Shown here: positions 1-10,081 of the stretch, piece by piece
How positions within the stretch are numbered: position 1 is the first letter of the stretch
Layout of the letters: every line of letters starts with the position of its first letter
NCBI GenBank assembly: GCA_027575765.1
Contig: JANBPT010000145.1
Coordinates: 1 to 64,000 of the forward strand
Length of the DNA: 64,000 nt
Source: Tieghemiomyces parasiticus
Taxonomy: Eukaryota; Kickxellomycota; Dimargaritomycetes; Dimargaritales; Dimargaritaceae
Direction: 5' to 3'
Notes under the pieces: model-generated
The model's database searches: none
Seen by the model: the letters and a program-made list of their open reading frames with translations, nothing else
Told to the model about the DNA's origin: nothing
Program-made: the position numbers and the translations under genes

Positions 1-455
1 GCACCGTCCACGTCCGCCGCCAGTACCGCGAAAGGGTCCTGACCGCGCCGCGGTTGACGGAAACTCGGCACCGGGGCGGCGATTCGCTGGACCGGTCCGT
101 CTCCGGCGCCGGCTGTACGGAGATCCCAAATGGCCACGCAGCTATCCGCGGCGGCGCTCAGGAGCAGGTGTGGGTGACCAGCCACGGGTTGGATGTGCTT
201 GATCGCACCGGCATGGAAGTTGAGCTCGTGAACGGGTGCCAGTCGCTGGGCATCATAAAGGGTAATCCGTTGGTTAGATGTGCTGGCAGCCAGTTGCGTC
301 AAAGTACCGGTGACCGAGGTCTCTCCGTGGTGTGTAAGGGAGGCCGGAATCCAGCAAAGTTGGAGTACGTAGGTCTCGTCATGGGCCACTCGTGCCGTAC
401 GGTTAAGGTACAACCGGGGAATGACATCCACTGGGTGTAGCACTGGAGTGGCCAT
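1..455 (-). CDS. WD40-repeat protein, WDR89-like (5' part; continues beyond left edge)
   Basis: Reading down from an ATG at 455 in good context (ccactATGG) the frame stays open to the window edge, giving 151 codons. The translation has beta-propeller character: a strand around residues 48-70 ending in ITLYDAQ, and a classic blade end with D-(5)-V-A-I-W-D-L-R at 104-113, followed by a segment (QDPFAVLAADVDG) of the kind that opens the next blade. The order and wording resemble the WDR89 family, whose molecular role is poorly known, so the family name is tentative while WD40 is clear. The C-terminal blades lie outside the window. It is the last gene of the minus-strand block, with about 0.5 kb to the end of ISY1. 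No intron is needed in the visible part. Confidence 0.75.
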   Translation of the reverse strand, partial: MATPVLHPVDVIPRLYLNRTARVAHDETYVLQLCWIPASLTHHGETSVTGTLTQLAASTSNQRITLYDAQRLAPVHELNFHAGAIKHIQPVAGHPHLLLSAAADSCVAIWDLRTAGAGDGPVQRIAAPVPSFRQPRRGQDPFAVLAADVDG

Positions 456-954
456 AGTGGTAAGAAATGTGAGTAGTGTAGAGTGGACCAACAAGGTGAA
501 CTGTCAGGTCCTCAAGAAGGGAGGTAGGGGCAATGGGCTGTATGGATACTGGTTGTTGCGGTGCAAGATGTAGTGGGTCAGTGGTGGTTTCGAGCCCAAC
601 TGATAGTCCAGTCGGGGTTACCTTCCTCGAGGTATGCAGGAAGTGCGAAGTCCAGCGATAATGCACTCCTTTTTCAAAATCTTTGCTAATAGCCGAGTTT
701 AGCAGCCATATATTCGTCAACATTGCATCTCTGATTATAGGTATAATATCACGTGACTTCATATTAGCTTGAGGTGATTAAGGCTGATTAACGATAAGCG
801 TGGCGGCCCCCTCAGTGTCCAGCCTCATCCTGTTGAAAAATACAGATAAGTCGTTTACTTAGATAGTGTGTATCAACCAATACTAGAACTAGGACGAATG
901 AACGATAACGTGAGGTTGATTATAGCGGTAGCCATCTCGATGCAATGTAAATAT
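456..954. other. Spacer between ISY1 end and WDR89-like start
   Basis: About 500 bp, more AT-rich than the flanking genes, expected to hold the ISY1 3' end and the promoter and 5' leader of the WD40 gene. Open frames here have no recognisable protein character. Confidence 0.5.
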
Positions 955-2149
955 TCACGGTGACCGCCCCGTTTCGCTTTCGCTACCGCTCGCGGATTCC
1001 TGATCTGACAGTGTAAGGTTGGGATTTAACTTCAAGCTGTCGGTCACTGTAATGGGTGAAATAGACGAGTAGGAAATTATTGGGAGCGTAGGGTGGTGAA
1101 CGTGGTTTAGTTCGACTTCTCGTTGGGTGGCATGGTATGTAGACCTCCCCCCCCGATGGTCAACCGCCGGGGGATATTTAACCTGCCTATGGATCACTTA
1201 CATAACCTCTCCTGTTGGGCCTCGTACTCGACCAACACCCCGCCGTCGTCTTCGTCGCGGTAGCCGTAGTAGTCTGTATCGATGCGTTTGTACAGCTCGT
1301 GCCGGGATTTTTGTGGCAGTTTCGGCGCTTAATGTCATAGAGTGTCAGAAGAAGGGAGTGTGAAATCGGTCGATGGTTAGCTGCAGTTGTCGCGGGATAG
1401 GTTGTCAAGTCAACTACCGGCCCCCACTGGCTCCATGGGCCAGATACACTTACCTTCCTGCTCCAGCAGTTCGCGGACTCCAGGAAGGTCCTTCGCCCGG
1501 CCGAAGTATCTGGTATATGGTAGGATTGAATAGTCACAGGAGCGTACCAAGGGTGCGTGACGAGTGGTCAAAACAGATTGGCAGCGACGGTGGGTTGATC
1601 GAAGTATCCCCGTTTGGGATGAAACCAGTTTGACCAGTGACCGTAACCTACCTGTACCCTCGGTTACCAGGTACCTCCTTGCCCTGGTGATCGAGCATCT
1701 TGGGCCCAATTTTCTGACATTAGGATTAAGGTACGTTGACAGGGGGTGGTAAGGTGCGCGTAAGTAAATCGAGCAGGCTATCTAGGTGCCTGGCACGCTT
1801 CCATTGAACTGGCCACAGTTCCTCCTGCGCATGCACTTACGCTGTAGTCCGGGCCGCCGAGCTCGAGTATCCTGTCCTCCCAGTGTCGCTTCTCGCGCAT
1901 GGACTTGTTGATGTCGTCATTCAAGTCGCGGATCTGGTAGTCACTCAAACTGGAGTCGTGGAGGCTGGCAACCTTACGGGCGATCTCGCGGATGACCTGC
2001 TGGCGCCACCGTTCAGCCTCAGGGACCGTGTCGACCTCGGATGCCAGGTAGGGGCGCTTCTCGCGGATCGGTTTGAGACCCAGCTCCTCAGCCTGGGCCT
2101 CACGGAACCGGTACAGCATGGACTGAGCCTTCTCTTGGTTACGCGCCAT
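955..2149 (-). CDS. ISY1: Pre-mRNA-splicing factor ISY1 (five exons)
   Basis: ISY1 is a component of the Prp19-associated complex that stays with the catalytic spliceosome and influences splicing fidelity. The N-terminus MARNQEKAQSML and the run SLSDYQIRDLNDDINK are family hallmarks. Splicing of exons 2149-1841, 1713-1652, 1509-1454, 1327-1202 and 1004-955 joins GGPDYS to KIGPKMLDHQGKEVPGNRGY, then RYFGRAKDLPGVRELLEQE, then an acidic DYYGYRDEDDGG segment, all as in other ISY1 proteins. Phases add up to 200 residues. The first four exons are well supported by GTAAGT/GTAGGT donors and homology. The last exon (acceptor ctgtcag, ending ETGRSP) is the weakest part, and the product is shorter than the human protein (about 285 residues), lacking its C-terminal helix. 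Four introns in about 0.6 kb of coding sequence is dense for this window. Confidence 0.88.
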
Positions 2150-2602
2150 GGTACGAAAAAACCAGGGTAGAGTCGGATAATGAGAATGCGTAATAAAAAG
2201 GGGTACGGCGAAGGACGAGGACTCGCATGCGACAATGCGAAGGTTAATTCAAAAGAAGCGAATGTTAAACCAGGTAGTACGGATGAATAGGGATGGGCTG
2301 CTCTGGTGGTGTATCGCTTCATACTACCAGTGGTACGCGGTTGACATCAACCGCCACTAAATGGCTGGATACTTTTCTTGAGCATACCCCGTTAGACAGC
2401 CTTCTACACGCACACGGCCCTCTCACCTAGTTGATGGTTGAGACTCAAACGTCGCCCCATAACTAGCGTGTCTAATACAGGTGTAAAATATTTAACCTGA
2501 TACAATTATACCCTTATGAGAAAGGGCACATACAGGACCGTACAAGAAAGACGTTATAAAAAATCAGGCTCCGATGCAGCGCCATACTTTAATTGATCAC
2601 AT
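2150..2602. other. Spacer between INTS4-like end and ISY1 start
   Basis: About 450 bp between two minus-strand genes. It should contain the ISY1 promoter near the right side of the ISY1 ATG and the INTS4-like terminator on the other. AT-rich stretch around 2485-2560; nothing specific recognised. Confidence 0.4.
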
Positions 2603-5557
2603 TCATGGCATTGCCTGGGTCGGCAACTGGGACTGGACGTGTACCAGCGCCGGTTCTTCCTGCAACTCGACGTAAGCGACAGGTAAGGGATCTTCCGGGA
2701 TGGGGGCGGTAGTGTGGTCCCGTAGGCCGAGCAGGGCGGCGTCCTCGCGGGGGCAGTCGAGCGGGTAGGCTGCGACTACGTCGAAAGCCACGGCAGCAGC
2801 ATTGCCCACCGCCGGTAGCGGAATCCGGACGGTTGTCGTCAAGTGGTAGCGATAGGGCGCCGTAGGTCGGAAATGGGCGGCCGGGAGGGTTTCGTAGCGT
2901 ACAGTCCGGTCGGGCAGTCGCAGCCGCAGGCGTAGGGCTCGAGGGTCAGTGATCCAGGCGAGGTCAGCCTCGACCCCGACGGCTAGTGGGAAATCACCCA
3001 GGACGAGGCGCGGTTTATCTGGGTGCCCAACGGGGGCCGTCATGGTGGCGCGTGCCTCTTTAAAGGCATCGGTCGCGCCGCACGGGGCAAGAGGGCAGCT
3101 GGTCACGTACCGATCGAGGGCCAGCCGGAGTTGGGCTGCCGTGGCGTCCGGGCGGGTCACGGCCGTGTGGAGAGCGATGAGGGCAGCAGCGGGAGTATCT
3201 CCGGCGCGGTCTGCGCGGGCGCGGACGAGCCGGACGCGGTCAATAAGGTCTGGGAGTCGTGCAAGGTCAACAGTTGGGGCGGTTTGGAGGGCCAGGGCGT
3301 GGGAAAGAAGGCGGAGGCGTGCCAGCACGTAGAGCGTGCGTGGGGACTGGCCCAGAAAGGCGTGCTCGAGGTGATAAGCCCGGCCGAGGAGGTCAGCCGC
3401 TAAAGCCCGGCGGTCGGCCCAGGGCCCGCGGCGGGCAGTGAGGGCCACCCGGCAGGCGGCGATAAAGAGACTGAGGCAACGGCCAACGCAGGCACCGGCC
3501 GGCCCGACGGCAGCCAGTTGGCGGGCTAGCTGGGCAAGGTAGCGGTCGGCGCGGGCAGGTGCAGTGGCGGCCAGAGCGAACGCCCGCGGAAGTTCACGTC
3601 GGACCGCCGGGATGACCTGGGCGAGCTGGTCCCGACGTTGGGTGGGCAGTCGGTAACGGAATTGGGTGTCGCACAGGTATTCAGAGGGCTTATTGCGCGG
3701 GGCCGGGATCTGGCGGGGTTCTGGAAAGCAGTTCGGGTAACGGTCGAATAGGTACGGTACATAGTTAAACACGAAGGCCGGGAACACGTTCAGGAGGGAC
3801 GGCCGGGCCTTGGCGGCGTTGAGGGTCAGAGCCAGGTAAGCCGTCTGTACGGGGTCGTCCTGGCTGAACTCCCGGGTCAAATATTGCTTCTCGATGTTGA
3901 GCAGACGTTCCACCGTGCCGCCGTCAATCATGGAGGCCTGCTGTCGACCGACATAGCGGAGGCAGCCGTAGGTGGTGAGCTGGTCGTCAGGATGGCGTCG
4001 CAGACCGGCGATCAGGGCGTCTGTAGTAGCCAGTACGCAGGCCAGGTCAGCCAGGCGCATCGCACCCAGGAGCCGATGGATGGCCTGCCGAATGGTCGGG
4101 TCCGCGTCGGCCATCACCCCGAAAATTATTTGGAGCTGCTCGCTGTTCAGGGTCAGATGGTGTTTGTGGGCCATCTTGGTGAGGCTAGTGATGGCGTTGA
4201 GCCGGACGTAATCAATCTCGTCGTTAAAGATGTCCACTAGGTAATCCACAGCTTGGCGGGCGAAGTCGTCGGACCGAAGGCAAAGGGCACACAGAGAGTG
4301 AATGGCGGCATTGCGCACCTCGCGGTACTCGTCCTCCAGACCATGAACGAAGGCCCCGCATGCCCCGGAGTCCAAGATGCGGAACTCGTCGGCCTCCACG
4401 TCGAGGTCTCCCTCAGCCACTGGGATCATGTTCCGCCGGGGCCCGTGCTTGCCCCCGGGTTTGCCGAAGGCTGGTCGCCGGCGCAGATGGGACATAATCT
4501 TCTTGCTCAAGGTCTGGGAAAGATAGTTGGCTTGTACGTCGGCATAGCTGCCAAGGAGAACGCAGGCTTCAGTGCGCAGCCGCATAGATGAATCGTTGAC
4601 CACATCACAAATCTTGACGAAGGCGTCGTCGACAAGGCGGATGTTCTCGACAGTTGCTGGCCCCGAGCCGGCCCCGTCGGCCTTGCGCAGTTCCAGGGTT
4701 TCCTCGGGATAGAGGCGACTGACGATCCAAATCAGGCGTAGGGCACTGAGGCGGACATACTCGTAATCATCCTTGAGATGCTCCACGCAAATCGGGTACA
4801 GCGTCGATGGCAGGGTATGACCCGCCAGATGGGACGCGTACAGGAGGTCCAAGGCGGTCCGGCGGACCTGCGGATGCCCATCAGCCAGATACCGACTGAG
4901 CGTCCCCGGTAGCTGGAGTGCACCGGGCAGGGTCACCCGATAGTGCCGGCTGAACACTCCGCTCAGCGTGAACAGGCGCAGGCTGAGCAATCGCACATTG
5001 GCGTGGTAAGCATTGGCCGACTGGGCAATGCGGCGTAGGAAGGCCCGCTGCCAACCCGGGTGAGCCGTGAGGCGCCGCACCAGGCCCGCGTCGGCAGTGA
5101 GTGCATCGTTCAAGGCGGTCAGTAGGGGCCCGGTGCTAGTAAGTGTGGGACTGTCTGGGTCTTGCGTGACAGTGTCGGGGGTGATAGTGCCAGAGACCAG
5201 ATTAGGGTCATGTCGGTTGTCCTCCCCGAGAAACTGACGCAACAAAACATCAAAGAGTTCACCACCATCGACCCCCGGGTAAACGTAGAGCTGGGTGGCC
5301 AGCCGTTGCAGTAGGCTCCGAAGGGGCGCTCGGGATTCGATCTGTAGGCGATTCAGGACAGCGTTTCGGGCCTGAATGACCGTGGCCTGGGTTAGTACAG
5401 GTAACCGGTCGGCCAGCAGCAGAAGCCCTTCAGTGCAGAGTCCCGCGTTTGGACTCGCAAGCCAATCGAGGAGGGCCGTGGGTTGCGTAGCATCCCCGCT
5501 TGGGGCCGCCACGGCCGACGGGCCCGACCAGGTTACAGACGGGGCGGGGACTGACAT
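2603..5557 (-). CDS. INTS4: Integrator complex subunit 4-like HEAT-repeat protein
   Basis: Intronless 984-residue protein, starting at the ATG at 5557 (the open frame continues a little upstream without an ATG). The middle is built of HEAT repeats. The segment VDDAFVKICDVVNDSSMRLR, then LLGSYADVQANYLSQTLSKK, then ILDSGACGAFVHGLEDE (about residue 393-410) and VDIFNDEIDYVRL matches the order and wording of INTS4, the scaffold that holds the INTS9/INTS11 endonuclease in the Integrator cleavage module. A loop between the two halves carries the expected basic stretch (HLRRRPAFGKPGGKHGPRRN). The C-terminal third is Ala/Arg/Leu-rich and ends in a beta-like domain, as in INTS4. The role here (snRNA 3' processing and promoter-proximal attenuation) is inferred from the family. 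A general HEAT protein is the alternative, but the GACGAFVHGLEDE block argues strongly for INTS4. Confidence 0.87.
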   Translation of the reverse strand: MSVPAPSVTWSGPSAVAAPSGDATQPTALLDWLASPNAGLCTEGLLLLADRLPVLTQATVIQARNAVLNRLQIESRAPLRSLLQRLATQLYVYPGVDGGELFDVLLRQFLGEDNRHDPNLVSGTITPDTVTQDPDSPTLTSTGPLLTALNDALTADAGLVRRLTAHPGWQRAFLRRIAQSANAYHANVRLLSLRLFTLSGVFSRHYRVTLPGALQLPGTLSRYLADGHPQVRRTALDLLYASHLAGHTLPSTLYPICVEHLKDDYEYVRLSALRLIWIVSRLYPEETLELRKADGAGSGPATVENIRLVDDAFVKICDVVNDSSMRLRTEACVLLGSYADVQANYLSQTLSKKIMSHLRRRPAFGKPGGKHGPRRNMIPVAEGDLDVEADEFRILDSGACGAFVHGLEDEYREVRNAAIHSLCALCLRSDDFARQAVDYLVDIFNDEIDYVRLNAITSLTKMAHKHHLTLNSEQLQIIFGVMADADPTIRQAIHRLLGAMRLADLACVLATTDALIAGLRRHPDDQLTTYGCLRYVGRQQASMIDGGTVERLLNIEKQYLTREFSQDDPVQTAYLALTLNAAKARPSLLNVFPAFVFNYVPYLFDRYPNCFPEPRQIPAPRNKPSEYLCDTQFRYRLPTQRRDQLAQVIPAVRRELPRAFALAATAPARADRYLAQLARQLAAVGPAGACVGRCLSLFIAACRVALTARRGPWADRRALAADLLGRAYHLEHAFLGQSPRTLYVLARLRLLSHALALQTAPTVDLARLPDLIDRVRLVRARADRAGDTPAAALIALHTAVTRPDATAAQLRLALDRYVTSCPLAPCGATDAFKEARATMTAPVGHPDKPRLVLGDFPLAVGVEADLAWITDPRALRLRLRLPDRTVRYETLPAAHFRPTAPYRYHLTTTVRIPLPAVGNAAAVAFDVVAAYPLDCPREDAALLGLRDHTTAPIPEDPLPVAYVELQEEPALVHVQSQLPTQAMP

Positions 5558-6070
5558 GTGGTGGTCGGTGGCACGGTTAAGGGAGGGGATCGCAACCACC
5601 GGTGGACCTAGGCGGCAAAGTCGGGCACGGGATGGGATGGTTCAATGAAGGGGTGTGTGTGCAATAGCATGCGGACGGGATGAGTCCAAGTGGAGGATAT
5701 TTTGCCGGCACTGGTAGGATGAGGGAGGGCAGGAGATGCCTTGACCCAGGCGTGGAATGCAATACCCGAAATGCGACTCAAGCCCGTACTCTTTAAGAAG
5801 GACGTGACGCGCTGCGAACTATTCGCAGCAGGGTAGAGGAATCTGCGTGCTATTGGGGTAGATTACCTTGTAGGTAGCAGTAAACAGGCTCATACTATCA
5901 ATGCCCCATCCCTCCCGCTCTCTAACCAGTAGCGCTGACAGCTAATCACACCATCACCACAGTGTGTCAAGCTACAAACAAACAGACCTAATGACTTGGG
6001 GGGAACTATTCTGTTTAACTATCAAAAAAAAGGGTATTTTATTGCAACTCTCTTGTCGGTTTCTCCTACG
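5558..6070. other. Spacer between SF3B1 end and INTS4-like start
   Basis: About 510 bp separating two minus-strand genes; holds the INTS4-like 5' leader/promoter and the SF3B1 3' end. An A-rich run (aaaaaaaaggg) lies at about 6024. No further gene seen. Confidence 0.4.
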
Positions 6071-9000
6071 TTAGAGTACATAGCTCAACTCGGGCATCTC
6101 ATAGGTGTTGCGCTCGTCGTCCTCAACAGGGGGGTAGTACGGCACCATCGCATCCTGGGCACCCATATACATGGTGTTGTAGATGCGCCAGTACACCTCC
6201 CGGACGCGAGTGGCCGGGTGAAAGAGACCCTGTAGCAAATAGTGCAGAATCAGCCCGGGCCCTAGGGCCACCCGCAGACCTTCAATGGCACCCATTACCG
6301 CGTTGATGACGTGGGGCGAGGTCTCGAAGATATTGGGCCAGACAAAATTGAGCAGATGGGCCAGGGCGTCCTCGCAGCCTAGCCCCACCACTCCCAGGCT
6401 TACGTGCTTGATAACGGCGCATGCGGTCTGGCGATGCACAGCGTCACGCTCCATCAAGGCATCCTCAAGCAGCGGGGTAACGGCATACACATAGTCCTTG
6501 CCCATCTCGCCAATGTACTCGAACAGGAAGGACAGCGATTTGAGCACGCCGTTCTGAACGTTGAGTTCTGGAACACGGTACTCGTTGAGTAGCGCTGGAA
6601 GGACAGTGTAGGGCGCGCAGGTCTCGGCTACGATGGCAATGGCGACAGTGGTACACACTCGACTCTGGCGTTCTTGCACCTTAAGGTTATTGAGGAGGGT
6701 GCCTAGTACGTCCTGGGGGCCGATGGCCTTGGCGATGTACCCGAACGTGTTGACGGCGGCGCGCCGGGTAGAGTTGCGCTGCGCCTTAAGCATGTCGAGT
6801 AGTTCGAAACAGATACGCATCCACTCGCGGGCGCTGACGAACTCGGCACCGCGGTCAGCGATCCGGCCCACAAGCTCGATGGCGTTCTGCTGGACCTTGT
6901 CATGCCGATTGCGCAGGATCGGAGTGAGGCGCGGGAGGAGGTCCTTGATAGGCGGGTTCATCTGGTGCATGCCCACCACGTTGACCACGGCCTTTAGGGC
7001 GCCCAAGATCGAGCCCAGCACCTCAGGGTATTCCTCGCCGAGATACTCGTAAAGTACCCCACCAAGGTCACGCAGGAGGTTGTCCTGGCCGCAAGCCTGC
7101 ATCACCCCAGCAATCCGGGCCACCAGGTCGGCGGCCTGTTGGCGCACTTCGGATGACATATTGTTGAGACGCCACAGGATAGTGGAGTAGACTTGGGGGA
7201 GATACGGCCGGACGCGCTCGCCAAGGGCGGTGACCACGCTGCTGAACCCGTTGAGCATCACGCTACCATCCGTGGTCTGCTCCTGAAAGGCGAACAGGAT
7301 ACCATCTAGTAGGACTTCTTCAAGTCGGGCGTCCACGTCGGCCGCACCCAAGGTAGTGACCACCCGGTTGATCGTCTCCATGACCATCTTACGGTAGTCC
7401 TCCGACTCATCCTTGAGGTCGTCCACGATGCGGCCGATTACTTCGCCTACGCCCACCCGCTGCGCCAGTTCCACGGTAGTCTCCACCACTGCGTGGTAGT
7501 TGCGGTGGTCTAGGGCCATCCGCCGGATCCAGAAGTGGCGAAAGAACTCTGGGAGGATGTCGGTACGGAGGTAAGCCGGTTCCACACCTTCGGTGGCGGC
7601 GCACTGCTTGACAACCTTCAGCACGATCTTTTTCATTTCTTCGTCGGGCGACTGGAATTCCCGCACCACGATCAGCATAACCTCGCGCGTGTAGTAGTTG
7701 GCGTACTCGGCGTCCATGAGTGGGATAATGTAACCGATGGCCTTGAGGAAGGCGGCCAGTCCCTTACCGCGGTGTGTGCGAATTCCAGTCCACAACGGCT
7801 TGAGGACCGCGTCGAAAGACTCGATACCATAGGGCGCTGCCGCCTCAGCCAGCGCTGAGATGGCCAGAGCGGTGATGGTTCGTACCTTCTGCTGTTCATC
7901 TTCCAGGCCGTGTGCCACGCTGTCCACTAACCCGCGCAGATGCGGGAGCACAGCGCAGCCCGTGAGGATGGCGATCTGCTGCACGATCTTGATGCCGGTA
8001 TGGCGGGCCTGCCATGATTTTTTGCTGCGGCACACCGCGCGAAGAAAGGGGAGCAGGGCCTGGATGCCTAGGGCGGATGCCACGACTGAGAAGGCTCGTG
8101 CGGTAGTATTACGGACAAAGTCATCCACGTGGTCAATATCGGGCCGCATGGTAGCAATCATGGTAGCGAGCCCGGCGGCCTTACTGAGATTAGAAATGAT
8201 CTCACGGCTCTCAATGCGGGCGAAGTAGTCGTTGTCGATCAGCATGGGTTCGATGACAACTAGGATTTTGTGCACGTACGGTCGCACCAGGTCGTCCAGC
8301 CGGTACAGGATGCGGTCGATGACTTTGACCAGTACATGGCGCTCCTGGTCCTCGAGGGCGGGCGACATCAACAGCGGGAGGATTTGGTTGAAGAGCGGGC
8401 CAGCCCCAAAGTCGCGCGCCCGGTCGGTGATGGATCGCAGGGCAGCCTTGCGCATTGGGGGCGTGCCGTTCTTGATTTTGAGGAGGAGTCGCATGATGCG
8501 ACGCTCCTTGGCTTCCTCGGTGGTGAGACTATCCTCGGCCTGGCCGTCCATCAGCTTGCTAAAATACTGCACGTCCTCAGGCTTGAGAGCGGGTAAGTTA
8601 GGCAGGCCAGGGATTTCCGGCGGCAAGTCGTAAGTCTGGTGGCGGTCCTCTTCCTGCATCATGAACCCGCCAGCCCCACCGACCAGTGGAGTTGGAGTGG
8701 CCATGAGCTTGCGCGCCGGAGTGTGGATGGGTACGTAGGTGGCTGGGGGGGCGACGATCTCGTAGCCCTCGATGGGTAGTATGGTATCTAGCTCGTCATC
8801 CGTAAGGGGCCGGTTACGTTGATCCAGCTCGCGAGCGAGCCGCGTATTGAGCCGGCCGTCTCCAGCGGGTGTCATGGGTACAGCCAAGGCCCCCGGGGTT
8901 GGTGTCGCTAGGCCGAATTGGGGGCCCACGGGGGTGGCTCCGCCGTCCATCGCCACCGGGGTGGCATCCCACCGCGACCGGCCAGCCCGTTTCGGCGTGG

Positions 9001-9628
9001 CGGAAACCGTGGCGTCGGCCCGCGGGGTCGCGTCCCATCGGCTGCGACGTGGGGTGGCTCCCGCGGCCACAGCGCCGGTCCGTGGGGTGGCATCCCACCG
9101 GCTCTGGGCAAGGGTCGTACCGCTACCAGGAGGTTGGGGCGCCGCCGGGGTAGCCATGTCCCAGCGGCGCTTCCGACCCTCGGACTGCGGGGTGGCATCT
9201 ATGGTGACGGGGGCTGGGGCAGTAGCAGTCGATGCTGAAGCGTTCGGGGGCGGTAGCTTGCCCTGCTTTTGTAAATCGGCCACCTGCTGCAGCACGCGCT
9301 GGTGCTCGCGGTCCACGTCTGCCTCTCGCATAGCCTCAGTGTACGTGCGCGCCTGGCCGGCGCTACCGCCCGGGGCATCAGCAGCGGCGAACGGATCAGC
9401 ACGTTCCGGGGAGAGGGCCCGCTTGCGCCCGCGAGCTTGGTATTCATCTTGGCGCTTGGCGATCACGCGCTCAGCCTGGAGAAAGGCTGCAAAAGGATCA
9501 GGGGCATCCTCGCCGCCAGCTTGCATAATCTCGTCCAGGAATTCCTGGGGCGCCGTGTAGCTGGCCAACTTCTTCTTGGTCACAGGCGGCTGATCCGCCG
9601 AGGCGGTGTGGTCGGTGTCGTTCGCCAT
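6071..9628 (-). CDS. HSH155: Splicing factor 3B subunit 1 (SF3b155 / Hsh155 / Prp10)
   Basis: Intronless gene for 1185 residues from the ATG at 9628; the frame extends 83 codons upstream but without family character. SF3B1 is the HEAT-repeat clamp of the U2 snRNP that grips the branch-site helix. The N-terminal 230 residues carry the SF3B1 tryptophan-rich ligand motifs: RRWDMATP near 154, and RWDATP at 178, 198 and 219, the U2AF/SPF45-binding and phosphorylation region. From about 400 to the end the HEAT array is almost colinear with human SF3B1, for instance [39 protein letters not shown] and [19 protein letters not shown]. The positions equivalent to the human cancer hot spots K666, K700 and G740-G742 are unchanged. 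The protein ends [12 protein letters not shown] as expected. It is shorter than the human protein (1304), mainly in the N-terminal tail. Neighbouring ISY1 works in the same machine. Confidence 0.97.
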   Translation of the reverse strand: MANDTDHTASADQPPVTKKKLASYTAPQEFLDEIMQAGGEDAPDPFAAFLQAERVIAKRQDEYQARGRKRALSPERADPFAAADAPGGSAGQARTYTEAMREADVDREHQRVLQQVADLQKQGKLPPPNASASTATAPAPVTIDATPQSEGRKRRWDMATPAAPQPPGSGTTLAQSRWDATPRTGAVAAGATPRRSRWDATPRADATVSATPKRAGRSRWDATPVAMDGGATPVGPQFGLATPTPGALAVPMTPAGDGRLNTRLARELDQRNRPLTDDELDTILPIEGYEIVAPPATYVPIHTPARKLMATPTPLVGGAGGFMMQEEDRHQTYDLPPEIPGLPNLPALKPEDVQYFSKLMDGQAEDSLTTEEAKERRIMRLLLKIKNGTPPMRKAALRSITDRARDFGAGPLFNQILPLLMSPALEDQERHVLVKVIDRILYRLDDLVRPYVHKILVVIEPMLIDNDYFARIESREIISNLSKAAGLATMIATMRPDIDHVDDFVRNTTARAFSVVASALGIQALLPFLRAVCRSKKSWQARHTGIKIVQQIAILTGCAVLPHLRGLVDSVAHGLEDEQQKVRTITALAISALAEAAAPYGIESFDAVLKPLWTGIRTHRGKGLAAFLKAIGYIIPLMDAEYANYYTREVMLIVVREFQSPDEEMKKIVLKVVKQCAATEGVEPAYLRTDILPEFFRHFWIRRMALDHRNYHAVVETTVELAQRVGVGEVIGRIVDDLKDESEDYRKMVMETINRVVTTLGAADVDARLEEVLLDGILFAFQEQTTDGSVMLNGFSSVVTALGERVRPYLPQVYSTILWRLNNMSSEVRQQAADLVARIAGVMQACGQDNLLRDLGGVLYEYLGEEYPEVLGSILGALKAVVNVVGMHQMNPPIKDLLPRLTPILRNRHDKVQQNAIELVGRIADRGAEFVSAREWMRICFELLDMLKAQRNSTRRAAVNTFGYIAKAIGPQDVLGTLLNNLKVQERQSRVCTTVAIAIVAETCAPYTVLPALLNEYRVPELNVQNGVLKSLSFLFEYIGEMGKDYVYAVTPLLEDALMERDAVHRQTACAVIKHVSLGVVGLGCEDALAHLLNFVWPNIFETSPHVINAVMGAIEGLRVALGPGLILHYLLQGLFHPATRVREVYWRIYNTMYMGAQDAMVPYYPPVEDDERNTYEMPELSYVL

Positions 9629-10081
9629 GTCAACGAACGGAGACAGGGCGGGGGTCGGTGGCAATGATAGATGGCGGGATGGAGGGGAACGCAAATTGAT
9701 TCTGAGCAAGTGAACAAATAGGCAGATTGCTACAATGCAGAGTGGCGAACGAGTAACCGAAATTGTGCAGGGAGTGAGGCGTCTTGAATGGAAAAAAAAG
9801 CTAAGCCGCGTCAGAATGGTCCAGTTGCGCGTAGCGGTGAGAGGGTTCGATTCGCAACTGGGTGAAGCGGGCTCCACTAGAGATATTTATTGCTTATGCT
9901 ATAAGGGATGTGGTACACTGCCCCTTACATTACGCTACGCTACTTCTCAGGCCGCCTTGGTGACCATTCAAGGACCGATTCTACTTTACCCTTCAGCAAC
10001 GTAAGCCTGCCACGTCCATTGCGAGCTGCACTAAAGACGCTTCTACCCAATACAGCCCAGCATATACATGCCCACACCTCC
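9629..10081. other. Spacer between syntaxin 18 end and SF3B1 start
   Basis: About 450 bp containing the SF3B1 5' leader and promoter. A purine-rich run and ttcgattcgc at 9847 superficially resemble a tRNA B box, but no A box or cloverleaf is present. Confidence 0.4.

Noticed and set aside
403..762. 119-codon minus-strand frame
   Set aside because: Overlaps the start of the WD40 gene in another frame and has no recognisable domain; the WD40 frame from 455 is better supported.
9780..9900. Possible tRNA because of ggttcgattcg
   Set aside because: No matching A box, no acceptor stem and no cloverleaf around it.
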